DNA from: CAZOOM01 sp964460795
GTDB lineage: Bacteria > Omnitrophota > Omnitrophia > Omnitrophales > Aquincolibacteriaceae
DNA: 64,000 nt
NCBI GenBank assembly: GCA_964460795.1
Contig: CAYWRU010000005.1
Location: 1 to 64,000, forward strand
Direction: 5' to 3'
The position numbers and the translations under genes are program-made. Positions 17,021 to 24,689 of the stretch are shown here, in pieces. Numbering within the stretch: position 1 is the first letter of the stretch; the number at the start of each line of letters is the position of its first letter. The notes beneath the pieces are model-generated. The model was not told the DNA's origin, made no database searches, and saw nothing but the letters and a program-made list of their open reading frames with translations.

Positions 17021-17476
17021 ATGAAGATAAAGCTCCTGGTGATTCATGGACCCAATCTCAATTTATTGGGCTCTCGTGAAACAGCCATCTATGGAAAGAC
17101 CACCATTAAGGATATCAATCAGGAGCTGCAGAAATTAGCCCATCAATCGGGTGTGATGCTTAAAATTGTCCAGTCCAATCACGAAGGCAAGATTGTTGAT
17201 CTGATTGGGGGTTCGCCGAAAACCTTTTCGGGAATCCTTATTAATCCGGCGGCTTATACCCATACCAGCGTTGCCATTCGCGATGCGCTTTTAGCAGCCA
17301 ATATCCCTACCGTAGAGGTCCATCTTTCCAACATCTACCGGCGGGAAGAATTTCGCCAACATTCACTCACCGCCCCTGCTTGTATCGGGCAAGTGGCAGG
17401 ATTCGGTAAGTACAGCTATACCCTAGGCTTGCAAGCACTCTTAAATGCGGTTAAAATGCCACCCCATACGGCATAA
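17021..17476 (+). CDS. aroQ: 3-dehydroquinate dehydratase, type II
   Basis: Third step of the shikimate pathway: 3-dehydroquinate to 3-dehydroshikimate plus water. 151 residues, standard for the dodecameric type II enzyme. HGPNLNLLGSRE carries the lid arginine and the following IYG the catalytic tyrosine. QSNHEGKIVDLI, INPAAYTHTSVAIRDAL and VEVHLSNIYRREEFRQHS supply the catalytic histidine and substrate-binding residues. It starts six bases after the Trm112-like gene and precedes accB, an arrangement (aroQ-accB-accC) seen in many bacteria. Confidence 0.97.
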   Translation: MKIKLLVIHGPNLNLLGSRETAIYGKTTIKDINQELQKLAHQSGVMLKIVQSNHEGKIVDLIGGSPKTFSGILINPAAYTHTSVAIRDALLAANIPTVEVHLSNIYRREEFRQHSLTAPACIGQVAGFGKYSYTLGLQALLNAVKMPPHTA

Positions 17477-17529
17477 CGCATTTATCTCTCGGCTTATTCT
17501 GCCGCATAATCAAAAAAGGAACCTTTACT

Positions 17530-18009
17530 ATGAATATGAAAGAGATCAAAGAATTACTTCAAATGATGGCTGAACATGACCTTACAGAACTTGAGATTGA
17601 TAAAGAAGGTTTGAAGGTTAAATTCAAAAAAGGCCAGGAATTTCATACCGCCCTTCCATTGGCACCTGCACCTCGTATTTACCTCCCAGCTCAGTCAGGG
17701 GGAGGAGATGCTGCGGCGCCCCAATCAGCCCCTGTGCAACTTCCTGCCGCTAATGCCTTGCCTGCGAATGTCGTTCTAATCAAATCACCCATGGTGGGAA
17801 CCTTTTATGCGGCTCCAGCCCCTGACCAACCCCCTTACATTTCAGTTGGAGCCAAAATAAAGGAAGGGGACGTCCTTTGCATCATTGAGGCCATGAAACT
17901 CATGAACGAAATCAAGTCGGAGAGCGTAGGCGAAGTTATCGAGATCATGGTAAAAAATGGCCAGCCGGTGGAATTCGACCAGCCGCTATTCAAAGTCAAA
18001 AAAGTTTAA
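17530..18009 (+). CDS. accB: Biotin carboxyl carrier protein of acetyl-CoA carboxylase
   Basis: 159 residues. The N-terminal part (MNMKEIKELLQMM, LTELEIDKEGLKVKF) is typical of AccB; a Pro/Ala-rich linker at residues ~40-80 leads to the biotinyl domain. The biotinylation site is the lysine in EAMKLMNEI near residue 121, preceded by SPMVGTFY. It shuttles CO2 between biotin carboxylase and carboxyltransferase in fatty-acid synthesis. AAGGA lies nine bases before ATG. It is followed 24 bases later by accC; no carboxyltransferase genes (accA, accD) are in the window. Confidence 0.97.
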   Translation: MNMKEIKELLQMMAEHDLTELEIDKEGLKVKFKKGQEFHTALPLAPAPRIYLPAQSGGGDAAAPQSAPVQLPAANALPANVVLIKSPMVGTFYAAPAPDQPPYISVGAKIKEGDVLCIIEAMKLMNEIKSESVGEVIEIMVKNGQPVEFDQPLFKVKKV

Positions 18010-18033
18010 CCTGAATTAAACGGCGGGTGACGG

Positions 18034-19419
18034 ATGTTTTCCAAGATCTTAATTGCTAACCGGGGTGAAATTGCGGTTCGAATTGTACGCGCGTGCCGCG
18101 AATTAGGCGTCACATCAGTCGTTGTCTTTTCAAAAGCCGATCGCGATTCCTTGGCTGTTAAAATTGCTGACGAAGCTATCTGCATCGGCGAAAGTCCTTC
18201 CTCCCAAAGTTATCTCAATATTCCCGCGCTCATTTCGGCCGCTGAAATTGCGGATGTGGAGGCCATTCATCCGGGATATGGCTTTCTTGCCGAGAATGCA
18301 CACTTTGCTGAAATCTGTGAATCCTGCCAAATCAAATTCATAGGGCCTAAACCCGAGAGCATCCGTCTTGCCGGAGATAAATCAACGGCACGATCTGAAG
18401 CAGAAAAAGTGGGTGTGCCCATTATTCCAGGAAGCAAAGGGATTATTAAAAATCAAGAAGAGGCTTTAAAACTCGCCAAAAAATTTGGATATCCTGTGGC
18501 CATTAAAGCCACTGCCGGCGGTGGTGGCAAGGGAATCAAGGTTGCGCACAATGACGGCAAACTCATCAATGCTTTTTTAACCGCTCAAGCTGAGGCCGAA
18601 GCAGCCTTTGGCAACCGTGATGTTTATATGGAAAAGTACATCAAAGAGCCCCGGCATATTGAGATTCAGATTCTTGCCGACGGTCACGGCAGCGTGGTTC
18701 ATTTGGGAGAGCGAGATTGCTCTGTCCAGCGACGTCATCAAAAACTCATCGAAGAATCTCCGGCGCCGGGATTTAGCGCCAAACTCCGTAAACGCATGGG
18801 AGATTGCGCACTGAAAGTTGCGAAGGCCTTGAAATATGAAAATGCTGGAACCATTGAGTTTTTGCTAGACGCGGAAGAGAATTTTTATTTTATGGAAATG
18901 AATACCCGTCTTCAGGTTGAGCATCCGGTCACCGAGCTGGTGACGGGGATTGATATTGTGAAGGAACAGATTCGAATTGCGGCAGGTGAAAAACTAGGAA
19001 TCACGCAGGATAAATTAGAATTTAGGGGACATGCCATCGAGTGCCGTATCAATGCTGAAGATCCGGATAATAATTTTATGCCAAGCCCTGGGAAAATTGA
19101 TACCTGGATTATTCCTGGAGGACCACGGTTTCGCGTGGATACGCATGGATATCAAGGTTCCGTGATCCCGCCGTATTATGATTCCATGATTGCAAAATTT
19201 ATCGCTTACGGAAAAGATCGTAATGATGCGATCCAAATCATGCTGAGAGCTCTCAAAGAAACCACCATTAGTCCGATTAAAACCACGATTTCACTCCATG
19301 AAAAGATATTGAATCGCCCCCGATTCCGTCAAGGAGCCGTCAATACGACATTTATCGATACCCACATGAGTCAAGAGGTCCATGATCCCGCAGCCGCCAA
19401 GAAGGGCGAATCAAAATGA
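18034..19419 (+). CDS. accC: Biotin carboxylase subunit of acetyl-CoA carboxylase
   Basis: 461 residues. ATP-grasp enzyme that carboxylates biotin on AccB. KILIANRGEIAVRIVRACRE opens the biotin carboxylase N-domain; HPGYGFLAEN, the glycine-rich loop KATAGGGGKGIK, the metal-binding segment with EMNTRLQVEHPVTE and the C-domain motif GHAIECRINAEDP are all intact. It forms an operon with accB and overlaps the next gene by four bases (ATGA). Confidence 0.97.
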   Translation: MFSKILIANRGEIAVRIVRACRELGVTSVVVFSKADRDSLAVKIADEAICIGESPSSQSYLNIPALISAAEIADVEAIHPGYGFLAENAHFAEICESCQIKFIGPKPESIRLAGDKSTARSEAEKVGVPIIPGSKGIIKNQEEALKLAKKFGYPVAIKATAGGGGKGIKVAHNDGKLINAFLTAQAEAEAAFGNRDVYMEKYIKEPRHIEIQILADGHGSVVHLGERDCSVQRRHQKLIEESPAPGFSAKLRKRMGDCALKVAKALKYENAGTIEFLLDAEENFYFMEMNTRLQVEHPVTELVTGIDIVKEQIRIAAGEKLGITQDKLEFRGHAIECRINAEDPDNNFMPSPGKIDTWIIPGGPRFRVDTHGYQGSVIPPYYDSMIAKFIAYGKDRNDAIQIMLRALKETTISPIKTTISLHEKILNRPRFRQGAVNTTFIDTHMSQEVHDPAAAKKGESK

Positions 19420-20003
19420 AGGTCTTTGACTTTTTTTCTCACGTCTTCACAGTTTTTGCTTTTCTCACATTAGGAAGTCTGCTGGTTATTTTCGGAGTTC
19501 ATATTTTGTCCATGGATGAAGCCATCTTACGTATTCAGGAAGTTTACGCGAGCTCATGGAAATCAACTCAGACCATCATGACCGGCCTTCTTTTCATCAC
19601 CATTGGCCTTTCTTTTGCCAAGAATCTGGTCAAAAAAGGCAAGGTCGAGGCTGTGATTCTGCAAAGCGAATTGGGTCCGGTGGTAATTTCTACTCAAGCG
19701 ATTGAAGATGTGACTCGTAAAGTCCTTAAGCGTTTTCATCTGGTAAAAGAAACCAAAGTTGAAGCCGTCATCCATCAGCGGGAAATCAAAGTGTTTCTAA
19801 AATTAGTTCTGTGGTCAGGGGGGCGCATCCAAGATCTTTTGACCGAGATTCAGGAGGAAGTCCGATCCCGTTTGATTAAGCTTGTAGGAAAAACAACAAA
19901 ACTCGTGATTGCTTGCGATGTTCGCCATATTGAGGATCATGAATCCGACCTAGAGCACTTTGAAGAATCTGCGGCTCCGGGCGAAGCTATTTCTGCTCAT
20001 TAA
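19416..20003 (+). CDS. AmaP-like alkaline shock response membrane anchor protein
   Basis: 195 residues. Two hydrophobic helices at residues ~8-30 and ~48-64 anchor it in the inner membrane. The cytoplasmic part contains GPVVISTQAIEDVTRKVL, the recognisable Asp23/AmaP-type segment, and a C-terminal alpha/beta piece. The family holds Asp23 proteins at the membrane in Firmicutes; here there is no separate asp23 next to it. It is coupled to accC by ATGA. I am sure of the family resemblance, less of the role. Confidence 0.75.
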   Translation: MKVFDFFSHVFTVFAFLTLGSLLVIFGVHILSMDEAILRIQEVYASSWKSTQTIMTGLLFITIGLSFAKNLVKKGKVEAVILQSELGPVVISTQAIEDVTRKVLKRFHLVKETKVEAVIHQREIKVFLKLVLWSGGRIQDLLTEIQEEVRSRLIKLVGKTTKLVIACDVRHIEDHESDLEHFEESAAPGEAISAH

Positions 20004-20039
20004 TTTTGTTATCAACAAACCAGATTAGAAGGAGTTTTT

Positions 20040-21062
20040 ATGCGACTCGGCGTTCTTACCGGCGGGGGCGATTGCCCAGGTCTTAATTCAGTCATTCGTG
20101 GCATTGTTCGGCGTGCTTTCACCGAACAGGGAGAGGTGATTGGATTTAAAAACGGCTGGAAGGGCGTCATCCAAAATGAAACGATTGAGTTAGGAATGTC
20201 GTCAGTTTCTGGGATTCTGCCTCGCGGGGGAACTATTCTTGGCACCTCGCGTACCAACCCCTATAAAGTTGAGGGCGGAGTCGCCAAAGTTAAAGAAACC
20301 ATTGCCAAAAATAAACTCGATGCGCTCATTGCCATCGGTGGAGAAGATACCCTGGGCGTGGCCAATAAATTGGCCAAAGAAGGCGTGAACGTTATCGGCG
20401 TCCCCAAAACCATCGACAATGACTTGAATGCCACCGATTATACATTTGGATATGACACGGCCATCAACATCGTGATGGAATGCATTGATCGTCTTCACAC
20501 CACCGCTGAGTCGCATAACCGCGTCATGGTGGTTGAAATTATGGGCCGTCACGCCGGATGGATTGCACTTGAATCTGGAATCGCCGGAGGAGCGGATATT
20601 ATCCTTATTCCGGAAGTGCCTGTGGATATTGAAGAGGTTTGTGCGCACATCAAGCACCGACACAGCCGTGGAAAAACCTTTAGTATTGTTGCGGTTGCCG
20701 AAGGATGTGTTTTAAAAGATGCCAATATTACGCTCGATAAAACCGTGGATCAATTTGGCCATGTGCGTTTAGGCGGCATTGGCCAAACCATCGGAGAATT
20801 AATTGAAAAAAAGACAGGATTTGAAACACGCGTTACGGTTCTCGGTCATATCCAGCGGGGCGGATCACCCTCTGCCTTTGATCGGGTCTTGGGAACACGC
20901 TTTGGTGTTCATGCTTTTGAGCTTGTGAAGCAGAAGAAGTGGGGCTACATGGTAAGCCTTCGAGCTCGGGATATTGTCGCGGTTCCTCTCCAGGATGCGG
21001 TGGGAGAACTAAAGCTCGTTCCCAAAGATTACTATAATTTGGCAAAAATCTTTTTTGGTTGA
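20040..21062 (+). CDS. 6-phosphofructokinase, probably pyrophosphate-dependent
   Basis: 340 residues of the PfkA superfamily, phosphorylating fructose 6-phosphate. LTGGGDCPGLN opens the nucleotide/PPi site. GGEDTLG replaces the GGDGS of ATP enzymes, putting Asp at the position equivalent to E. coli Gly104, and PKTIDNDL has Lys at position 124 instead of Gly. Both changes are those of PPi-dependent enzymes. The catalytic and sugar-binding motifs MGRHAGW and LGHIQRGGSPSAFDR are conserved. AAGGAG lies six bases before ATG. PPi-dependence is inferred from these residues and from family knowledge. Confidence 0.9.
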   Translation: MRLGVLTGGGDCPGLNSVIRGIVRRAFTEQGEVIGFKNGWKGVIQNETIELGMSSVSGILPRGGTILGTSRTNPYKVEGGVAKVKETIAKNKLDALIAIGGEDTLGVANKLAKEGVNVIGVPKTIDNDLNATDYTFGYDTAINIVMECIDRLHTTAESHNRVMVVEIMGRHAGWIALESGIAGGADIILIPEVPVDIEEVCAHIKHRHSRGKTFSIVAVAEGCVLKDANITLDKTVDQFGHVRLGGIGQTIGELIEKKTGFETRVTVLGHIQRGGSPSAFDRVLGTRFGVHAFELVKQKKWGYMVSLRARDIVAVPLQDAVGELKLVPKDYYNLAKIFFG

Positions 21063-21063
21063 T

Positions 21064-21657
21064 ATGAAAGATCTTTACCTAAAAGCCTGCAAGAATCATC
21101 AGGAAGCCGTGGAGAAAAGCTTTTCACCCGAGCACCTTGATGTTCTTGATTTCATGGAAAAAGCGCTTGTGACCTGTCTTAAAACAGGCCGTAAGATTCT
21201 GCTTTGTGGAAATGGAGGAAGCGCTTCCGACAGCCAGCACATTGCTGCTGAATTTGTGGGGCGCTTTCACCGCGAACGCAAGGCCCTTCCTGCTATTGCC
21301 CTCACCACGGACACCTCTATTCTCACCGCCGTGGCCAATGACTATGCGTATGAAGAAATTTTTGTCCGGCAAGTCGAAGCTCTTGGACAAAAAGGAGATG
21401 TTTTGATTGCGATTTCAACGAGCGGAAATTCGCTGAATGTTCTCAAGGCGGTGACTCGCGCTAAATCCATGGGTATAGCCACCTTAGGTTTTACAGGCGA
21501 AGAGGGCGGCGCACTCAGAAAGGACGCTGACAAAACCTTTTGCTCGGCCTCTAAGCTTACACCGCATATTCAGGAAATCCACATCGTGGCTCTGCACGCG
21601 TTATCGGAAGCGGTCGAGGAAGTTCTTTTCGGAAGCACCCCTCATGATCCGCGATAA
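21064..21657 (+). CDS. gmhA: Phosphoheptose isomerase (SIS domain)
   Basis: Converts sedoheptulose 7-phosphate to D-glycero-D-manno-heptose 7-phosphate, the first step of the ADP-heptose pathway for LPS core. About 197 residues. LLCGNGGSASDSQHIAAEFV carries the sugar-phosphate loop and the catalytic/zinc histidine; ISTSGNSLNVLKA and the late HIQEIHIVALH segment complete the site. ATG 21064 follows the phosphofructokinase stop by one base; a TTG at 21055 would overlap it. The gene overlaps hldE-C by 14 bases, which fits a heptose operon. Confidence 0.94.
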   Translation: MKDLYLKACKNHQEAVEKSFSPEHLDVLDFMEKALVTCLKTGRKILLCGNGGSASDSQHIAAEFVGRFHRERKALPAIALTTDTSILTAVANDYAYEEIFVRQVEALGQKGDVLIAISTSGNSLNVLKAVTRAKSMGIATLGFTGEEGGALRKDADKTFCSASKLTPHIQEIHIVALHALSEAVEEVLFGSTPHDPR

Positions 21658-22123
21658 AATTCTTTCACCCTCGCGCCTCTCCAACCTCCTTAAAAAATTG
21701 CAGCGACAGGGTAAGACGATTGCGTTTACCAATGGAACTTTTGATCTACTGCACCTCGGGCATGTGACTTATTTAGAAAAAGCTCGGCAAACTGCAGACG
21801 TGCTCGTCGTGGGCGTAAATAGCGACCGTTCTGTGAAAAGTTATAAAAACCCAAATCGCCCGCTCAATCCCGAAAACGATCGTATGAAACTCCTTGCCGC
21901 CCTGGAATCAGTTTCCTATGTGGTTTTATTTTCTGATCCCACGCCCCTCAAATTGATTCTTCAGTTAAAGCCCGACGTACTTGTCAAAGGATCGGATTGG
22001 AAAAAATCAGAGATTGCGGGAGCGCAGGAAGTGGAGTCATGGGGCGGAGAAGTCGTTCGCGTTCCTTTAGTTCCGAACCGATCCACCACGCGCCTCCTTA
22101 AACTATTGGGCTTTGAAAAGTGA
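21644..22123 (+). CDS. rfaE2: D-glycero-beta-D-manno-heptose 1-phosphate adenylyltransferase
   Basis: 159 residues, corresponding to the C-terminal domain of HldE as a stand-alone protein. FTNGTFDLLHLGHVTYLEKA has the cytidylyltransferase-type HxGH motif; the later NRSTTRLL is the family equivalent of the STT phosphate-binding motif. It makes ADP-heptose from heptose 1-phosphate and ATP. It overlaps gmhA upstream and thiD2 downstream. A separate HldE kinase domain is not adjacent, unless the PfkB-family kinase at 23152 fills that role. Confidence 0.93.
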   Translation: MIRDKILSPSRLSNLLKKLQRQGKTIAFTNGTFDLLHLGHVTYLEKARQTADVLVVGVNSDRSVKSYKNPNRPLNPENDRMKLLAALESVSYVVLFSDPTPLKLILQLKPDVLVKGSDWKKSEIAGAQEVESWGGEVVRVPLVPNRSTTRLLKLLGFEK

Positions 22124-22533
22124 ACCGGGATTTACTTCGCATGGTAGATGCCAATGCGAACCGGACCCGTGAAGCGCTTCGCGTCATTGAGGACTCAGTC
22201 CGTTTCAGTAAAGATCATTCCCGGCTAACCTCTCTGTTAAAGAAAATTCGTCATCAAGTCACTGAAAGCGTCCTTTCCCTTGGGCTCACCACCCAACAAC
22301 TCCTTTCCTCCCGTGAAAGCCAGAACGATGTAGGAAAAAAAAGCGTCCGCTATCAAAAGAAAATCCCCGCTACCCTAAGTGTGCTTTTAGTCAGAAATTT
22401 TAAGCGAGCGGAAGAATCCCTCCGGGTTCTCGAAGAGTGTGCAAAATTCCAGAGCCGAAGGAGTTCGGCTCAATTTCAAAACCTGCGGTTTAAGCTTTAT
22501 GATCTCGAAAAAACAGTTCTTCGAAAATTTTAG
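22120..22533 (+). CDS. thiD2: ThiD2-type hydroxymethylpyrimidine phosphate kinase domain protein
   Basis: 137 residues from GTG 22120, overlapping the rfaE2 stop. RMVDANANRTREALRVIEDS and the echo RNFKRAEESLRVLEE are the hallmark segments of the domain normally fused to the N-terminus of thiamine phosphate synthase and called ThiD2, a kinase specific for HMP phosphate. Here it ends in its own stop codon at 22533 while thiE begins inside it in another frame. So the usual ThiD2-ThiE fusion is split into two overlapping genes. Confidence 0.8.
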   Translation: MNRDLLRMVDANANRTREALRVIEDSVRFSKDHSRLTSLLKKIRHQVTESVLSLGLTTQQLLSSRESQNDVGKKSVRYQKKIPATLSVLLVRNFKRAEESLRVLEECAKFQSRRSSAQFQNLRFKLYDLEKTVLRKF

Positions 22534-23155
22534 CCTCTACGCCGTCACTAATTTTGAGTCCGCAAGTCCGGACATCATTAATCTAATCGACCGTGCTTAC
22601 CGGGGGGGTGCCGGGATCGTCCAGCTTCGTATGAAGCAAGTCCGCGATCATGATTTTGTCCGTCTCGGCCTAAAAGTCAGAGAAATTGCCCGCCATTACG
22701 GCCGTGGTTTTGTGGTCAATAACCGAGCGGATCTTGCGTTAGCCGTTGATGCGGATGCCGTTCATGTGGGGCAGGAAGATATGCCGCTTGAACACCTTCG
22801 TGCACTGATTGAAAAAACAAATTCACATCTTTTGATTGGCAAATCAACACACAGTCTTGAGCAGGCGCTTCAGGCTCAAGCCGAAGGCGCGGATTACATC
22901 GGTGTAGGACCCGTATTTTCAACTCCCACAAAACCGGATTATGTTCCGGTGGGACTTGAACTGGTTTCCCGCGTGCGGCAAAAAATCCGAATCCCTTTTG
23001 TTGCCATTGGCGGTATTGATTCCATGAATGCTTCCGAAGTCATCAAAGCCGGGGCCTCTTGTATCGCAGTTGTCCGGGCCATTTTTTCAAGTCCCGACCC
23101 TCTGCAATCCGCAGCCACATTACGATCGATTATGGATAAGGAGATTTTGAAATGA
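22499..23155 (+). CDS. thiE: Thiamine-phosphate synthase
   Basis: Joins HMP diphosphate and thiazole phosphate to thiamine phosphate. About 218 residues from ATG 22499, which gives the usual N-terminus (LYAVTNFES); the frame is open from 22439. Core motifs are GGAGIVQLRMK, FVVNNRADLALAVDADAVHVGQ, GKSTHSLEQALQA, DYIGVGPVFSTPTKPD, PFVAIGGID and a final phosphate-binding VVRAIF. It overlaps thiD2 by 35 bases and is coupled to the next gene by ATGA. Confidence 0.95.
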   Translation: MISKKQFFENFSLYAVTNFESASPDIINLIDRAYRGGAGIVQLRMKQVRDHDFVRLGLKVREIARHYGRGFVVNNRADLALAVDADAVHVGQEDMPLEHLRALIEKTNSHLLIGKSTHSLEQALQAQAEGADYIGVGPVFSTPTKPDYVPVGLELVSRVRQKIRIPFVAIGGIDSMNASEVIKAGASCIAVVRAIFSSPDPLQSAATLRSIMDKEILK

Positions 23156-24069
23156 AAAAGAAGTTACACGTTCCTCTCATGGTTGTAGGTACCGTAGCCA
23201 TTGATGCACTTGAAACCCCTCATGGCAAAAGAGACAAAGTTTTTGGAGGTTCAGCCGCCTATTTTTCCTGCGCAGCGAGTCTTTGGTCTCGTGTCGCGGT
23301 TGTTGCCGTCGTAGGGGAGGATTTCCCTCCGGAGTACCGTAAAATTCTGGAAGAACGGAAAATAGACCTCTCGCATCTTAAGACATTACCGGGCAAAACC
23401 TTTGCATGGAAGGGGCGGTACTCAGGGGATATGAATTCGGCAGAGACTTTAGCCACGCATCTTAATACGCTATTATCTTTTGATCCCCAGCTAAATTTTT
23501 CGCCGATGCCTTCTTACGTATTTTTGGCGAATATTGATCCGACACTGCAACTCAAAGTGCTGGATCAAATGGATCGAAATGTGCGATATGTGGCCTGCGA
23601 CACCATGAATTTCTGGATCCAAACTAAACTGCCGGAATTTAAAAAAGTCCTAGCCCGAGTCGACGGTTTTGTTTTGAATGAAGGAGAGGCAAAAATGATC
23701 ACCGGGGAGCACAATTTGATCAAAGCAGCGGCTCAACTCCGCAAACTAGGACCGCGCCATATCATCATTAAAAAAGGGGAGCATGGCGCGCTTTTGCGAT
23801 ACGAGGATCAATTATTTTTGCTTCCCGCATATCCCGTGGACAAAGTCTTAGATCCGACCGGTGCCGGCGATACCTTTGCCGGCGGCCTCATGGGATATTT
23901 GGCATGGACTCGCCGAACTGATTTTGCTACGATGAAAAAGGCTTTAGCCTTTGCCACCATCACCGCTTCATTTACGGTTCAAGATTTTGGACTTGAAGCC
24001 GTTAGAAAAGTGACAAAAGAAAAATTCCTTTCGCGTTTTAGAAATTTTAAATCCTCCGTGGCTTTTTAA
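23152..24069 (+). CDS. PfkB-family carbohydrate kinase
   Basis: 305 residues. VVGTVAIDALETP, FGGSAAYFSCAA and the catalytic signature DPTGAGDTFAGGLMG (residues ~235-250) define the ribokinase/PfkB family, which phosphorylates sugars or nucleosides with ATP. AAGGAG is eight bases before the ATG. The substrate cannot be told from sequence; its place at the end of a run containing gmhA and rfaE2 makes a heptose or nucleoside-type sugar possible, but it lacks the length and sequence I would expect of a classical HldE kinase domain. Confidence 0.88.
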   Translation: MKKKLHVPLMVVGTVAIDALETPHGKRDKVFGGSAAYFSCAASLWSRVAVVAVVGEDFPPEYRKILEERKIDLSHLKTLPGKTFAWKGRYSGDMNSAETLATHLNTLLSFDPQLNFSPMPSYVFLANIDPTLQLKVLDQMDRNVRYVACDTMNFWIQTKLPEFKKVLARVDGFVLNEGEAKMITGEHNLIKAAAQLRKLGPRHIIIKKGEHGALLRYEDQLFLLPAYPVDKVLDPTGAGDTFAGGLMGYLAWTRRTDFATMKKALAFATITASFTVQDFGLEAVRKVTKEKFLSRFRNFKSSVAF

Positions 24070-24073
24070 TTGT

Positions 24074-24144
24074 GCGGGATTAGCATAGTGGTAATGCGGC
24101 AGCTTCCCAAGCTGTTGAGACGGGTTCGATTCCCGTATCCCGCT
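24074..24144 (+). tRNA. tRNA-Gly (CCC anticodon)
   Basis: Acceptor GCGGGAT pairs with ATCCCGC. The anticodon stem GCAGC/GCTGT encloses TTCCCAA, anticodon CCC (GGG codons). The T arm is CGGGTTCGATTCCCG. CCA is not encoded. It begins four bases after the PfkB-kinase gene. Confidence 0.95.
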
Positions 24145-24170
24145 CATTCGCCACGAAGTGGCGAATGAGC
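24142..24170 (+). repeat. Perfect 13-bp hairpin abutting tRNA-Gly
   Basis: GCTCATTCGCCAC, loop GAA, and the exact reverse complement. It overlaps the last bases of the tRNA gene and has no T run. It may protect or process the tRNA 3' end, or be a palindromic element inserted at the tRNA. Confidence 0.7.
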
Positions 24171-24176
24171 GAGGCT

Positions 24177-24213
24177 CGTCCACGATAGCAAATGAGCTTT
24201 GGACGTTGTTTTT
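24177..24213 (+). terminator. Candidate terminator after tRNA-Gly
   Basis: CGTCCA (24177-24182) pairs with TGGACG (24200-24205), followed by TTGTTTTT. The loop is 17 bases, so the hairpin is of moderate quality. Confidence 0.45.
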
Positions 24214-24600
24214 CGTGACTCTCCCGGCTCAGACACGCAGACTCGCGAACTCACCGGAGAGATCCTCTCAAAACAACAGCCTCATGGCTTCGATGAGAAT
24301 TTTCTCTGCGAGTTCCGCAGCCCCTGGCGAGGATTGCCGAGCAGGAAAATTTCCGAGAAGCAACTGCCTGAAATATATCCATCTTTTTCTACCCTGCGCT
24401 ATATCACGCTAGTTTTTTCCCAATTTCTCCTCTATGCACCTCTAGCATTTTGAGCATTTACAACATCTTCGATCAATAATTAAAGGTAATAAATTTAATT
24501 AAGTATTAAATAACTCATCGTAGAATTCTTTATAACATAACAAAGTTAGTCGTATCTATATGATAATGCTTATGTTATAGCAATTAAAAATATTTAATTC
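24214..24600. other. Non-coding region with inverted repeat upstream of the giant gene
   Basis: Two overlapping 84-codon frames cross 24158-24453 but have no ribosome site, no recognisable product and no codon pattern like neighbouring genes, so I do not call them. After 24440 the sequence becomes very AT-rich. A perfect 10-bp inverted repeat, TATAACATAA (24531-24540) and TTATGTTATA (24570-24579), lies 25-70 bases upstream of the promoter of the giant ORF and could be an operator. Confidence 0.5.
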
Positions 24601-24603
24601 CGC

Positions 24604-24632
24604 TTGACTCTCCTGTATTCGTACTGTATTCT
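24604..24632 (+). promoter_or_regulatory. Candidate promoter of the giant ORF
   Basis: TTGACT (24604-24609), a 17-base spacer and TATTCT (24627-24632). This predicts a 5' leader of about 50 bases before the ATG at 24690. The ribosome site is weak. Confidence 0.5.
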
Positions 24633-24689
24633 TATATTAGCTTAAGCCTTATTAAATAGATTTATAGGGATGCCATTCTACGAACTCAT

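Noticed and set aside
24158..24453. Two overlapping 84-codon frames between tRNA-Gly and the giant ORF
   Set aside because: No ribosome site, no recognisable domain, and the region carries hairpins and a terminator. I treat it as non-coding.
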